64,000 bases of DNA from Woeseia sp. (GCA_021773015.1 JAJFKW010000001.1:186001-250000), one strand, 5' to 3'; positions 1 through 10,600 are shown, numbered from the stretch's first letter. Notes: generated from the sequence alone by a model not told the origin. Program-made: numbers and translations.

Positions 1-227
1 AAAACATCGTGAAATCCGGAAGCCTCACCGTCAGGTACAAACCATGAACCGAGATGGACCATAGTGCTTCTAAATTTTTTCGGGAAAAATATTTGCCCAT
101 CGTCGCCGACATATGAAGAGAACTTTTCGCCGGCAACACCTGCCGCAGGTAACATCCCTAGCGACAGGCATAGACTGACACAAAGCATGTGGCGTATTGG
201 CGCGGTGTATTTAGACAACACTGTCAT
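1..227 (-). CDS. Cytochrome P460 family protein (partial, N-terminal part)
   Basis: Translation from an ATG at 227 gives a hydrophobic export signal (residues about 14-32) followed by the family signature stretch containing HLGSWFVPDGEASGFHDV. This is the usual N-terminal block of periplasmic cytochrome P460-type proteins. The gene runs off the left edge of the window, so the haem motif is not visible. The ATG abuts the TAA stop of the upstream P460 gene with no intervening base, so the two are almost certainly co-transcribed and translationally coupled. Known members are c-type haem proteins that oxidise hydroxylamine or detoxify NO; the substrate here is not inferable. Confidence 0.8.
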   Translation of the reverse strand, partial: MTVLSKYTAPIRHMLCVSLCLSLGMLPAAGVAGEKFSSYVGDDGQIFFPKKFRSTMVHLGSWFVPDGEASGFHDV

Positions 228-842
228 TTAGTCCAAATTGGAATTCTTGCCACCCGCGGCAATTTCGCCAGTTCCCATACCTTCACGGAGTACCGGATAG
301 TATTGGGTAAACACCCAGTCCGTAGCCGCACTTGCCAGGTGACAGGAGTTGCAAGCTTCCTTCGGAAATGCCTTTGCCGAAGTCGTTAGCGTCTTGTGAT
401 CAGGGGTAGAAAAGCTGTAGTAGGCCCAATTTCCTGGTTCCTTTGGAAAATGCTTCTTACTTTTGATCGTTGCCTCCAAACCCACAAAATTGCCCTGGAA
501 ATATCCCCTTCCGCTAACCGCGGCTTTCGAACCGACACCGACCAGCTCTTTGACAAGAATCGTTCCATCGCGAAATTCGCCGGTTTTTTTCCAGTGTTTC
601 CAGCTGACCGGATCAATATAAACATTATGAAACTCAGGGAACGCGGCCTTGCCATCGTTCATGTCGTTGGGCGTCAGCGGCGTTCCAACGTATACCCACT
701 CTCGGTATCCAACGGGCCGTGCAAGCGAACCGTCTTCAATATTAAAAAATTCCTCTGCTTGCGCGGTCTCTACGTGAGTTAGCGATAAAGCAACTGTTAG
801 AACAAAGGTGAATACGACCGTACTATTGATAAAACGCTTCAT
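228..842 (-). CDS. Cytochrome P460 family protein
   Basis: The product is about 204 residues, with a signal peptide (residues 1-30, ending near AQA) and a P460 fold containing REWVYVGTPLTPND and EFHNVYIDP. A c-type haem-binding CNSCH motif lies at about residues 164-168, close to the C-terminus as in the family. The ATG at 842 is preferred over one ten codons upstream because GAGGGAG lies just ahead of it and the signal peptide then starts cleanly. It is the first gene of a two-gene unit with another P460 gene directly following. An AraC regulator lies divergently upstream. Likely a periplasmic mono-haem protein; hydroxylamine or NO chemistry is only a family inference. Confidence 0.88.
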   Translation of the reverse strand: MKRFINSTVVFTFVLTVALSLTHVETAQAEEFFNIEDGSLARPVGYREWVYVGTPLTPNDMNDGKAAFPEFHNVYIDPVSWKHWKKTGEFRDGTILVKELVGVGSKAAVSGRGYFQGNFVGLEATIKSKKHFPKEPGNWAYYSFSTPDHKTLTTSAKAFPKEACNSCHLASAATDWVFTQYYPVLREGMGTGEIAAGGKNSNLD

Positions 843-944
843 GGTGATTAGGCTCCCTCGTGCTGTTGGCACTGACGTTTGAAATTCGTTGACGCATTCT
901 CACGGCCAGGGCCACAACAGTTAGTATCTGGGAGAACCAAAATC

Positions 945-1910
945 GTGCTTGAACGGCTCAATGAAGACAATCCTTGCGATGTGCTTACAGACGTACTGGA
1001 AACCCTGCGGTTTAAGGGCTCCGTGTTTTTTCGCTCCGATCTTGCGGCGCCTTGGGGGATCGAGCTGCCACCGGAGGGTTTACCCCGATTCCATATCGCT
1101 CTATCAGGCGAGTGCTATGTCGGCACGAACGCTACGGATACGATGATGGTCAATGCGCAGGAAATTGTGATGCTCGCCAACGGTGGCGCACATTGGATCG
1201 CTGACCAGCCAGGACGCGAATTGATAAGCAGTCAGCGTGCGGGTGACGCATGTGAGCTGGGTGCACCGCTTTTTCAACAGGGTGACATTACCAATATGAT
1301 TTTGTGCGGACTTGTACATTTTGACCAGGCATCGCCGCACCCTATATTTAGTTCGCTGCCGGAAATTGTGCATTTTTCCGAAATGCAGAACGTCGATTCC
1401 GTTTGGTCAACGATCGCGCTCATTGAGTCCGAGATTCAGCGTACCGGGCAGCACAGTGGGCCAATCATCGACAGACTTACGGAAGTCCTCTTTCTGCGAT
1501 TGCTAGACGAGTACAGTCAGGAGAATTCTCAGTTCGCAGGATTCATAGGGGCGTTGCGCGATCGGCGACTCTATCGCGCGCTATCCCTGATACATGGAAA
1601 ACCAGAGTACCCTTGGACGCTGGCAGTGTTGGGCGACAAAGTTGGTATGTCTCGAGCAACGCTGGTACGTCACTTTCAAGATGCTATCGGATTAGCACCG
1701 ATGACATACATTGCAAATTGGCGTTTGATGAAAGCCTACAGCCTGGTGAAGTACACCTCTTCAAAACTGGACGAAATTGCTGATTCGGTCGGCTTTGCGA
1801 CAGCGCAATCGTTGAGTAGGGCATTTGCACGGTTCTACGGTATGACGCCACAAGAGCTCCGTCGCAATCAGGGCAGTGGCTCCGAAGGTAGGTCAGCCGC
1901 TAACGGCTGA
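945..1910 (+). CDS. AraC family transcriptional regulator (cupin-type sensor domain)
   Basis: The N-terminal half has the AraC cupin-like sensor layout (DVLTDVLETLRFKG, then SDLAAPWGIELP). The C-terminal 100 residues carry two helix-turn-helix units (LAVLGDKVGMSRATLVRHF and LDEIADSVGFATAQSLSRAF) and the closing FYGMTPQELR. I prefer the GTG at 945 because GGGAG sits about 10 bases upstream; an in-frame TTG at 879 would add 22 residues without a visible ribosome site. It is divergent from the cytochrome P460 pair with about 100 bp between starts, so it probably controls that pair. Confidence 0.85.
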   Translation: MLERLNEDNPCDVLTDVLETLRFKGSVFFRSDLAAPWGIELPPEGLPRFHIALSGECYVGTNATDTMMVNAQEIVMLANGGAHWIADQPGRELISSQRAGDACELGAPLFQQGDITNMILCGLVHFDQASPHPIFSSLPEIVHFSEMQNVDSVWSTIALIESEIQRTGQHSGPIIDRLTEVLFLRLLDEYSQENSQFAGFIGALRDRRLYRALSLIHGKPEYPWTLAVLGDKVGMSRATLVRHFQDAIGLAPMTYIANWRLMKAYSLVKYTSSKLDEIADSVGFATAQSLSRAFARFYGMTPQELRRNQGSGSEGRSAANG

Positions 1911-1931
1911 GAGTTCTGTCGCGCGTTGTGG

Positions 1932-2318
1932 TCATCTTAGTCGGCGCGGCAGCCACAGAAAAACGAGCAATGCGAGTCCCGCCACTGCAGTCAACCAGAA
2001 ACTGCCGACAATAGTTAAACCACTCGGATCCCATGTAAAGCCGATCTCGCCAAGTATCGGCGCTATCGCCCAGAGCCCGGTAATAATTCCAATGCTAAGA
2101 ACCGCTTTGAATGATGCGCCCAATGAGTCGCGGGAGACGAGAAATAAGGTGAGCAATCCACATACGACGCCAACTAAACCCGCAATGCCTTGAACAACGT
2201 CGGCAGGATCGCCCTTGTTTAGCGCGTAGTCAGTGAAAATGAGAGCGAAGAAGCCGGAGATTAGCCCAGCGATAACCACAAGTACTCGAAGCGCGATCAC
2301 CAAAAAACGCTTATACAC
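1932..2318 (-). CDS. Small integral membrane protein, unknown function
   Basis: About 128 residues with four hydrophobic segments (starting VIALRVLVVIAGLISGFF, then GIAGLVGVVCGLLTLFLV, AVLSIGIITGLWAIAPIL and a last one ending in FLWLPRRLR). The frame stays open upstream into the hydrolase gene, but composition becomes charged and non-membrane there. The start is therefore taken as the GTG at 2318, which overlaps the stop region of the preceding hydrolase by 8 bases and implies translational coupling. No domain recognised. Confidence 0.65.
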   Translation of the reverse strand: MYKRFLVIALRVLVVIAGLISGFFALIFTDYALNKGDPADVVQGIAGLVGVVCGLLTLFLVSRDSLGASFKAVLSIGIITGLWAIAPILGEIGFTWDPSGLTIVGSFWLTAVAGLALLVFLWLPRRLR

Positions 2319-3150
2319 GTGCGGGATTCGCAAAAAATTCTGCCAGCAATTGCCCGATTTTTTCAGGCTCTTCTTCCTGCAGAAAATGGCCGCAATTGGC
2401 GAGCGTAGTGACGTCTGCCTGCGGCAAATCGCGTTTGACGCGCGCCATAGTATCGGCAACGTCTGGGAGAATTCGGTCTCGTTCACCGTATACAAGTTTC
2501 ACTGGGCATTCGAATTTTCCCAACTTCGCTTGAATCTCTTGCAAACCTTTCGGACTCAAACCAAGACCGGCTTTGCACAACGCAAGTCGCTCATCCCAGG
2601 TTGAATACGGGGCGACGGTGCCCTGAATAGCTTCGGTTGTAAGTTTGCTTTTGTCGTTTACACCAATGCGCATTGCCGCACTAAGACCTCGTTTGCTGGT
2701 TAATACAGCGCGTAGTCCGGGTAGCCGACACGCAATGCCAAAAGCAACAACCGCCCAGGAAAGTTGCGGATAGACTAGTGTATTGAGCAATGCCAGGTGG
2801 CTTATTGTTTGTGGGCGTTGGCATGCCCAATACAGTCCAACGGGACCACCCAGGTCGTGGACGGCGAGTCCCAATCTGTCGAAACCGAGATGTTCAACGA
2901 ATTGATCAAGGACGCGCTGAAAATAACGAAAACTGTAGGTGGCGTCTAGTGGCTTGTCCGATTGTCCAAATCCGGGCAAATCCAAGGCAATCGCTCGGTT
3001 ATTTTTGCCGATTGCGGGCATCACATTCCGCCACAAAAAGCTCGAAGTTGGCCAACCATGCAATAGCAGGACTGGAGAACCGCTACCGATGGAGGAGTAG
3101 TGAAGTTTCAGTCCGTCCAGTTCAACAAAATGGCTTTCAGAGTAGCTCAA
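2311..3150 (-). CDS. Alpha/beta hydrolase (haloalkane dehalogenase-like / epoxide hydrolase-like)
   Basis: A 279-residue alpha/beta-hydrolase. The oxyanion loop is LLHGWPTSSFLWRN, the nucleophile elbow VHDLGGPVG uses Asp instead of Ser, the acid is in YGERDRILPD, and the catalytic His is in NCGHFLQEE. An Asp nucleophile is typical of haloalkane dehalogenases and epoxide hydrolases. The HGW (rather than HGN) at the oxyanion loop argues against a classical haloalkane dehalogenase. Cytoplasmic, no signal peptide. It is followed by an overlapping small membrane protein gene. Substrate unknown. Confidence 0.85.
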   Translation of the reverse strand: MSYSESHFVELDGLKLHYSSIGSGSPVLLLHGWPTSSFLWRNVMPAIGKNNRAIALDLPGFGQSDKPLDATYSFRYFQRVLDQFVEHLGFDRLGLAVHDLGGPVGLYWACQRPQTISHLALLNTLVYPQLSWAVVAFGIACRLPGLRAVLTSKRGLSAAMRIGVNDKSKLTTEAIQGTVAPYSTWDERLALCKAGLGLSPKGLQEIQAKLGKFECPVKLVYGERDRILPDVADTMARVKRDLPQADVTTLANCGHFLQEEEPEKIGQLLAEFFANPARV

Positions 3151-3304
3151 TCGAAATGCCTTACTTGGACGCTTTGGTCGGAATGTCTATTCTAGCCGAT
3201 CGTTCTAGACGATTTGCAGGAAAAGACACCAATCATCCGTTTGATTTTCAGGCCAAATCGTGGCGCTATGTTGCCTATCACACTAGTCGCGGAGCAACTT
3301 CGTC

Positions 3305-4135
3305 TTGATATTCGAAACGCATGATCTAAAACCCGAACTTGCCGATCTAGTCGAATCCATTTTTCACTTCAAGGGCTTTAATCCCGACCACACGATAGAA
3401 CGTGTTGTTCCGACTGGGCATCTTTTTATCATTTTTGAGCTCGACGGCATTGAGCGGAACACTTTCGATAACGAGTCTTTGAAACCGATTCAGGCCTTTC
3501 GAGAAGCATGGGTGTCGGGAATGCACCGCAACTATATTTCAATTTCTGCACATGATGACTCGGAAATGTTTGTTATTCAGTTCAAAGCCGGTGGTGCGTA
3601 TCCATTCTTGCATTTTCATTTGGATTCAATAACTGAAAAAGTCGTGCCCGCCAGCGACCTACTTGACGGTTCATTGATCAATCTCAGGAAGCAACTTCTG
3701 CAAGAAGAGACGTCGCAAAATAAATTCGCAGTTGCAGAACGCTGGCTAGAGAAACGCTACCGCGAAGATTTCCTGCCGTCGGAGTCCCTGATGCACATTG
3801 TGAGATTATTGCGCGATAATCCAGCATCGAAGCTTGCCGATATTGTCGATAGTTTTTCGGGTACACAAAAGCACCTAATTGACCGTTTCAAGAAATTTGT
3901 TGGACTGACCCCAAAAACATATCAGCGAATTTTGCGCTTCAACGATATTCTGGTACAAATGAATGCGGAGGTACCCATCAGCTGGGCCGAAATCGCGGAC
4001 CGATGCGGTTATTCGGACCAGTCGCATTTCATACGTGAATTCAAACATTTCTCGGGCTTTAATCCTCAGGAATTTATCCGCCAGGATTTTGGACACGACG
4101 AGTCAAACTTCTTTCCGTTAGATCGCGAAGGTTAA
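3305..4135 (+). CDS. AraC family transcriptional regulator
   Basis: 276 residues. The N-terminal domain has the VPTGHLFIIFELDG and WVSGMHRNYISI pattern of the DUF6597-type sensor found in many AraC proteins. The C-terminus has paired HTH motifs (KLADIVDSFSGTQKHLIDRF and SWAEIADRCGYSDQSHFIREF) with the ending FSGFNPQEF. Start is TTG at 3305, the first possible codon after an in-frame TAG at 3284, with GGAG about 10 bases ahead. It is divergent from the hydrolase at 3150 (154 bp apart), so it may regulate it. Confidence 0.85.
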   Translation: MIFETHDLKPELADLVESIFHFKGFNPDHTIERVVPTGHLFIIFELDGIERNTFDNESLKPIQAFREAWVSGMHRNYISISAHDDSEMFVIQFKAGGAYPFLHFHLDSITEKVVPASDLLDGSLINLRKQLLQEETSQNKFAVAERWLEKRYREDFLPSESLMHIVRLLRDNPASKLADIVDSFSGTQKHLIDRFKKFVGLTPKTYQRILRFNDILVQMNAEVPISWAEIADRCGYSDQSHFIREFKHFSGFNPQEFIRQDFGHDESNFFPLDREG

Positions 4136-4231
4136 TTTTTTTCTATATTTACCGCTGATTGCCGGACTATCGTACGACATTGAACGTTCGAAAATTCGAT
4201 TTGCAGTTGGTTGAGAGGTTTGACTAGTACG

Positions 4232-4789
4232 ATGGCAACACCTGATGAAATGGCACAAACGATGCTGCGGAATTTGCCGGAAAAAACCGGTAAGTCCCTG
4301 CAGGAGTGGCTAATTCTCTTGGGAAAATCGCCACTAGTGAAGCATGGTGAGCTCGTAGCCCTTCTAAAAAAGGAGCATGGTGTTACCCATGGTTTCGCGA
4401 ATCTTATTGTGAGTAAATTTCGCTCCAGTTTTGAAAGTGACGACATAGATTTCGTTGGCATCCAATACAGTGGTCGTAAGTCTGCATTGAGGCCAATTTA
4501 TGATTTGCTTGTCGACGAATTGTCTACGTTCGGTGCTGACGTTGAGATCTCCCCTAAGAAAACCTACGTCAGCATTCGCCGAAGAAAACAGTTTGCGATA
4601 ATTCAGCCATCAACCAAAACTCGAGTCGATCTCGGTCTAAATATTACAGACGCAGAAGTCACGGGACGCTTGGAATTATCGGGCAGTTTCAATGCCATGG
4701 TTAGCCATAGGATTCGCTTGAGTACATCCGATGATATCGATTCGCAATTACTCAAATGGCTTAGGCTTGCCTACAAACAAGCCAAGTAG
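4232..4789 (+). CDS. DUF4287 / DUF5655 domain protein
   Basis: 185 residues. The first 65 match the DUF4287 layout (MLRNLPEKTGKSLQEWLILL, then GVTHGFANLIV). The C-terminal half matches DUF5655 (YDLLVDELSTFG, KKTYVSIRRRKQFAIIQPST, TRVDLGLNI), a fold thought to bind nucleic acid or act as a transport-associated module. The ATG at 4232 is chosen over an upstream TTG; GAGAGG lies about 12 bases ahead. It follows the AraC gene by about 100 bp on the same strand. Biochemical role unknown. Confidence 0.8.
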   Translation: MATPDEMAQTMLRNLPEKTGKSLQEWLILLGKSPLVKHGELVALLKKEHGVTHGFANLIVSKFRSSFESDDIDFVGIQYSGRKSALRPIYDLLVDELSTFGADVEISPKKTYVSIRRRKQFAIIQPSTKTRVDLGLNITDAEVTGRLELSGSFNAMVSHRIRLSTSDDIDSQLLKWLRLAYKQAK

Positions 4790-4830
4790 AAACGGTGTTC
4801 CGACAATTCGTTGCGGAGTAGGGTGGGCCC

Positions 4831-5280
4831 ATGACAACACAGAACAATGACTATTCTATTAGCCTGGGTATTTTTCCACCAAAGTGGTTTTGGTGGGTGG
4901 CTGGTATAGGATTGACATGGAATTTGCTGGGCGTTGTTGCATTTGTGTCGCAAATGACAATGGACCTGCAACTATTGTCCGACGCAGAGCGTACTTTTCA
5001 TGAGGCAATGCCAATATGGGCTGTTGCAGGATTTGCTGTCGCAGTTGCCGGTGGCGTGCTCGGTTGCTTGGCGTTGCTGCTCCGCAAACCATGGGCGCTT
5101 GCAATGCTGTTGATCTGCCTGCTCGGTATTATAATTCAGAGTGGGCATTCGATTTTCGTTGGCAACGGTATTGAAGTGTTCGGGCCGGCTGGTTTGATAT
5201 TGCCGGCCATGACACTCGTCATCGCTGCCGCTCTTGCTGCTTTCGCGCGTCATTCCAGCCAGAGAGGGTGGCTTTTATGA
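4831..5280 (+). CDS. Four-helix integral membrane protein
   Basis: 149 residues with four membrane segments: about residues 17-40 (starting WFWWVAGIGLTWNLLGVVAF), 60-85, 90-110 and 120-140. The ATG at 4831 is preceded by GGAGTAGGG. Similar proteins are often labelled sugar transporter in databases without experimental support; I see only a small hydrophobic protein of unknown function. Confidence 0.7.
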   Translation: MTTQNNDYSISLGIFPPKWFWWVAGIGLTWNLLGVVAFVSQMTMDLQLLSDAERTFHEAMPIWAVAGFAVAVAGGVLGCLALLLRKPWALAMLLICLLGIIIQSGHSIFVGNGIEVFGPAGLILPAMTLVIAAALAAFARHSSQRGWLL

Positions 5281-5366
5281 AATAAAACGCGGCGCAAGTA
5301 AGGTTGCACCAACCTGCGCAATATTCTCCAGAAATTGTTTGCTCGGACATTAACTCAGAGAGATAT

Positions 5367-7292
5367 CTAGCTTTGCGGTGTTTCTTTGGCGTTTTCGAAT
5401 TCTTCGCTTGCTTCCAACCAATCCCACTCTAGCTGATCAATTTCTGATTTTAGCTGTCCCTGGTCCCGCACTAGCTGCGCAACTTCGGATCGTCGCTCCG
5501 TATCCTGATAAATGGATTCATCCGCGAGACGTTCGTCTATCAAAGTTAACTTTGCTCGAACATTGTTTAGTTTAGTCTCTGTTTTGCGGACTTTATCGAG
5601 CAGCGGCTTCGATTGTTGCCTGCGTAACGCTTGGGCCTGTCTTTGTAGTTTTCTGTTCGCGGGCTTTGGATGAGCGTTTTCAGCGTTGCTTGCGGCACTG
5701 CCACTGGCACTCTCGGTCTCATTATCTTTTAACCATGCAGGGTATTCATCCAAACTGTGTGCGAAGCGATCCACAGTTCCGTGGTGCACGATCAGCAATT
5801 CATCGCAAACGCTACGTAGCAGGTGTCGGTCGTGAGAAATCACCACCAACGCCCCACTGTACTCAATCAATGCAACGCTCAACGCCTGGCGCATTTCAAG
5901 GTCCAGGTGATTCGTCGGCTCATCGAGCAAAAGCAAATTGGGTTGCTGACGAATCATCACCGCAAGAACGAGCCGCGCTTTTTCGCCGCCGGAGAATGGT
6001 TGCACCGGCTCGAATATCCGTTCACCGCTGAAACCAAACCTGCCCAGGTAGTTTCTGAGATCTAGCTCACGGTCATTCGGTGCGACCCTTTGCAAGTGTT
6101 CAACAGGGCTTTGTTGCGGCGAAAGAAGTTCCAGTTGATGCTGAGCGAAATAGCCGATTTTTGTGTCTTTACTCAGCACACGGTCACCCGTCAAAAGCGT
6201 GCTGCCCGTCGATAACGCCTTGACTAGCGTTGACTTGCCAGCGCCGTTCGAGCCAAGCAGGCCCAGTCGGTCGCCTGCGGTCAAGTTGAGGTTGACGTTA
6301 CTGAGAACAGGTGAATCATTGTCGACGTAACCTACTGACGCATCTATTAAGCCGAGCAAGTGCTGTGGCTGTTTTTTAGGCTCAATAAAATGGAATCGAA
6401 AAGGCGAATCTACATGCGCCGGTGCAATAAGCGCCATCCGTTCGAGCATTTTCAAGCGACTCTGCGCTTGGCGAGCTTTTGATGCTTTGTACCGAAATCG
6501 GTCGACATAACTCTGTATGTGTTTGATGTCTTTTTGTTGTCGTGAGTACATCGCTTGCTGCTGTGCGAGCTGCTCAGCGCGCAGCGCTTCAAATTGGCTA
6601 TAGTTGCCCGTGAATACGCGAATTTCTTGATGCTCAATGTGTGCGATTCGCGTACAAACTTGATCAAGGAAATCTCGGTCATGAGAAACGACCATCAAGA
6701 CGCCCTCGTAACGTTTCAACCATCGTTCGAGCCAGAGAATGGCAGGCAGATCGAGATGATTGGTGGGTTCATCAAGCAGCAAAATATCTGATCGACACAT
6801 TAACGCCTGCGCAAGGTTCAGGCGCATGCGCCAACCACCAGAAAAGTCACTTACGGATTTTCCGTATTCGTCATCCGCGAATCCAAGTCCATGCAATAGT
6901 CTCGCCGCGCGGGATTCGGCCGAAAAACCGTCGATCGCTTCCAAACGCTCGTAAAGACTATGAAGCTCGCCGTTCTCTCCGCTCGCTTCGGCTTTTGCTA
7001 GCGCCCGTTGGACCGCTCTAAGCTCTTTGTCGCCGTCCATGACGTGATCTAATGCCGAGCCCTCACCGTGTGGACTTTCTTGCGCGACGTGGGCTATTTC
7101 ATATTGGGCATCTAGCCCAAGCTCACCCAAATCGGCTTCGAGTTCGCCCAACAGCAGTGCAAACAATGACGATTTGCCGCTGCCGTTGGCACCTATCAAA
7201 CCCATCCGCTGTCCGGCATGAACCTGAAAGCTGACGCGCTCAAGGAGCAGTTGGCGACCACGACGAATGCTGATGTTGTTGAGGCTTAACAC
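5367..7292 (-). CDS. yheS: ABC-F family ATPase YheS
   Basis: 641 residues with two ABC cassettes and no membrane domain, the ABC-F architecture. Cassette 1 has Walker A GANGSGKSS (about 34-42), signature SGGWRMRL and Walker B LLLDEPTNHLDL. Cassette 2 has GSNGAGKST, SGGEKARLVLA and LLLLDEPTNHLDLE. The inter-cassette linker (YVDRFRYKASKARQAQSR, then LIAPAHVDSPFRF) and the Gln/Arg-rich C-terminal coiled coil match E. coli YheS closely, and the length is near identical. ABC-F proteins act on the ribosome, relieving stalls or protecting it. Transcribed alone, with a good TATAAT upstream. Confidence 0.95.
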   Translation of the reverse strand: MLSLNNISIRRGRQLLLERVSFQVHAGQRMGLIGANGSGKSSLFALLLGELEADLGELGLDAQYEIAHVAQESPHGEGSALDHVMDGDKELRAVQRALAKAEASGENGELHSLYERLEAIDGFSAESRAARLLHGLGFADDEYGKSVSDFSGGWRMRLNLAQALMCRSDILLLDEPTNHLDLPAILWLERWLKRYEGVLMVVSHDRDFLDQVCTRIAHIEHQEIRVFTGNYSQFEALRAEQLAQQQAMYSRQQKDIKHIQSYVDRFRYKASKARQAQSRLKMLERMALIAPAHVDSPFRFHFIEPKKQPQHLLGLIDASVGYVDNDSPVLSNVNLNLTAGDRLGLLGSNGAGKSTLVKALSTGSTLLTGDRVLSKDTKIGYFAQHQLELLSPQQSPVEHLQRVAPNDRELDLRNYLGRFGFSGERIFEPVQPFSGGEKARLVLAVMIRQQPNLLLLDEPTNHLDLEMRQALSVALIEYSGALVVISHDRHLLRSVCDELLIVHHGTVDRFAHSLDEYPAWLKDNETESASGSAASNAENAHPKPANRKLQRQAQALRRQQSKPLLDKVRKTETKLNNVRAKLTLIDERLADESIYQDTERRSEVAQLVRDQGQLKSEIDQLEWDWLEASEEFENAKETPQS

Positions 7293-7606
7293 GTTGAGAT
7301 TGGGTACGCGAAGGAATCCGGAGCGCGATTATAGCCGATGGTGTTTGCTTGGCTTGCGATTGCGAGCGGACGACTTCGTCATTGCAAAAAATAGACGAAT
7401 ATTCGCTGCCCATCGCAGCCAATGCCGGCAACCGAAGTGGAGAGTGACTGTGCTGCGGGTGAGGAAAGTATATGCAAAATTACACGCGAACTTTTTTGCT
7501 ATCACTGGGTAGTTTTGACCTGCCGTTATCTAATTGACATTAACTACATCCCATAACTACTTGTAGCAAAAGTATAATATCCACACCAGTTCTTTGCGCT
7601 CGCGGT
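7293..7606. other. Intergenic region with the yheS promoter
   Basis: 314 bp without a convincing gene. It holds the upstream region of yheS and the 3' flank of the 1033-residue protein gene. A short AT-rich stretch lies at 7540-7580. No tRNA or clear hairpin terminator seen. Confidence 0.5.
7328..7333 (-). promoter_or_regulatory. Putative -10 box of the yheS promoter
   Basis: A perfect TATAAT reads on the minus strand 35 bases ahead of the yheS ATG, giving a leader of roughly 25-30 nt. The -35 region is weak (CAAGCC-like at 17-18 bp spacing). Confidence 0.4.
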
Positions 7607-10600
7607 TTACTGTGATTGACGCAATCGAAATTTCTGCCAAATTAAACCGCATCCCACCGTTCCGCCCACGGCTATTGCCAATCCTGATGCCGGTCCAAAA
7701 CTCGCACCCAACAGATTAAATGCCACTATGGCCATAAACACGCCGGCAAGAATAAGCGTCGGTGGGAAGTATTGTGGTGTAACGATTCTTTTGCTGCCCA
7801 GCGCAATAATACCGCCCCAAGTGAGTACAACCGCAACTAGGCTTAGCCAAAATCCCATCACGTTTGCGTGCTGGTTGACGTAGCGAATGGAGAATGCCGC
7901 GTCGTCGGCAGACTGATTTGCATACAATTTGCTAAATTGATAAAGCATTCCCTGTGTCGGTAAATCGATATGCAGTGGCTCACCTCTAGCGATACTGCCT
8001 GCGGCAGATCGCAACAAGTCGACAGACGCATGCTTTAGAGATGTCGCGACGTGATTTGCCAGTATGTTCATGTTGCTTTGCGGTTCACTGTATTTTGGGC
8101 TGGGCGGTACATACACATCCCAATTGGTTTGCGTGACAATCATGTCCGGCTTCGGTAAGTGGCCGCTGACCTTTCCGAAGGTGCGCATTGCGGCAGCTTG
8201 CGTTGCATACACTAGTTCAACAGGGAATGCGGATGCCGAGTTGATCATCTTAATGAGAATCTCTCGCTGACCGCCCTCAGAGTCTGCAGCGAATGCAGGT
8301 TTTTGGGCGTGTCCGTTCACGAACACCGACCAAATATTGGAATCTTCCGGCAAAGCAAGCCTTAGAAATTGCCGCCGGCTGTTGCGCACAGAATACTGCG
8401 CACGAGTTACTGCAAGTCCGTCGAGCGTGTACAGCGTTTTGTAGGTGGCCGTGTCGATCGCCGCAACCTGCACATCGATCTCCTCGTGTCGAGTAATGCG
8501 AAGATCGAGCGCAAATGGTTTGTCAGTTTTGACGTATTTGTATGCCAGCAAAATCGGGTTGGTTGTTTTAAGCAGCAGCTGCTTCGGCAAATCACTGATC
8601 TCAAGCGAGGACAATTGTTCGACCTGGCTCGCCTGAACTTCCAAAACGGACAGCGCTTCGACAGCGATACGCCCATGCTCTACATCTGCATCCGCGACTG
8701 CGATTTGCGGTACTGTAGTCTCCGCAGCACCATCAAGCATGATGCGCTCGTAGTTCAATTCGACTCTGAATCGACCCGCCATTTCTTGTGTAAATTCGAT
8801 GTCAACGCGTTGTGTATCGCCGTCCGCTACAATGTTATGAGTACGAATTGAAGGGCCACTAACGCTAAGAATATTGACGTCGCTTGGCAGACTTAGCGTA
8901 AGGTCATGCAGTGAACCCGATTTAACGTCGTTTTCAATACTGACGAGTCCTTTCAGCGTGACTTCGCCGATGGATATCAGTGTATCAATTTGTGCATTAA
9001 ATTTGCCGCGCTTTCGTTCTGGAGTGACTGTGCTCGCGAGCAATGACGCGTTCTCGTCGTAATACTTGTAGGTATGCGATACGGCCTGGCCTAAGAGGTT
9101 ACGAAAAAACGCTGGCAATTGATTTTCGCCAACTTCCACCATTTTCTCATTGGAGCTTGGCGCCAGCGCCAATTCCGATCCCGATAAAAGCGCAATCATC
9201 CCATTCTGCCGTGTTACATCCAGAGCACGCAGCAGCGGAACGTCAATCTTGCCCGTATTGTTCGTTGCTGTGGTTGCGTCGTTGTTGCCATCCAGGAGTT
9301 GTTCGAACTTCACTATCAGCGTGAAATTGTCGAAAACGGCGCGGTTGAGAAATACCCGGATGTGGTCTTCATCCTCCGAATCGCTTTCCAAGATCACCCA
9401 ATCCGCTATGGCATTGGAGGGCGAGGTCACTCGATTCACCTGCGCGTCACTGGGAATAACAAAGTCGAATGAATTTGCGTCGCCACGAGTGATCTCGTAA
9501 TCGATAGCAGCTAGCCCATAAAGCACACCTTCTGCAGCATGAACAGCCTGATAAATCGCGGCATTAGCACGACGTTCTACGGCGACATCTTCCGGAATAG
9601 CCTCCATCCAGTTCAATTCGAGCGTATTGCTCAGTCTTGTGAAAAATACCGTGTGCGTTCGATCACCCGTTCGAGTCGTCTCTACAGTCGCCAATGGATT
9701 AACACGTAAGAGTTTGTCGCCTGGTAAGTCCAACTCAAAGCGGGAGACAGGGACCTTTGGGATGTCAAACGACGCCGACGGCACACCGTCGGGATAGCTA
9801 ATCGGTGATTGAAATGCCAACTCTATTTCATGTTGACCAGCTTCGGCGATACTTACCGAGAACCTGCCTCGCTCGGTAAATACCATTGCAGCCGTTCCGT
9901 CTACGAGCACTTCCACTAACGTTGCGGCGGTAGACACGAGTGGCACGGTCACTTCGTTGTCGGTAAGGTTTTCAGTACTAAACGTAGCACTCCATGCAAT
10001 GGCGTCTCCCTGGACCGTGCCTCGGTAATCTGCTCGACTTAAAACATAAGGCCTGTCTTGCGCAACACGCCAGGTAACCATCATTGCAGGGCTTGACGAG
10101 ATTGTTCCACTTAGTTGCGTACCGCCATTGGCTTCAGTTTTCGTAAGATTCGCTGCCGGTGACACTGATAGATCAATATGCGTCTGCGGAATATTCAACT
10201 CAAATTGCGTTGCGGCGGCCTTGGGAATTGGTAGCGTGGCGATGTAGGCACGATCGGAAAAATGCGCATCGGCGTGATAGGTCAATTCAATCATCACATT
10301 CTGCTTTTCGTCGGTCAGCCAGAACAAACCATCCGCACGTTGCACTAGCTGTACAGGATTCCCGTCAATCGTCGCACTTTCCAGTGCAGCGCCCGGCTGT
10401 AGCAAATGCACTAACGCCCATCCGTCCGTGAACGTCTCGACTTTGACTCTTGCACGTACCGTAGCGGTGACTCTGTTGTCGCGTTCGTCAAACTCAATAC
10501 TAAGAATTGATGCACCTAACGTTGCACTTGAAGGTACCGGATCTGTCGGCTGGTTGGCTTGCTCGATGAGCTGCTGATACTGACTAAGCGGCAGAGTCAC

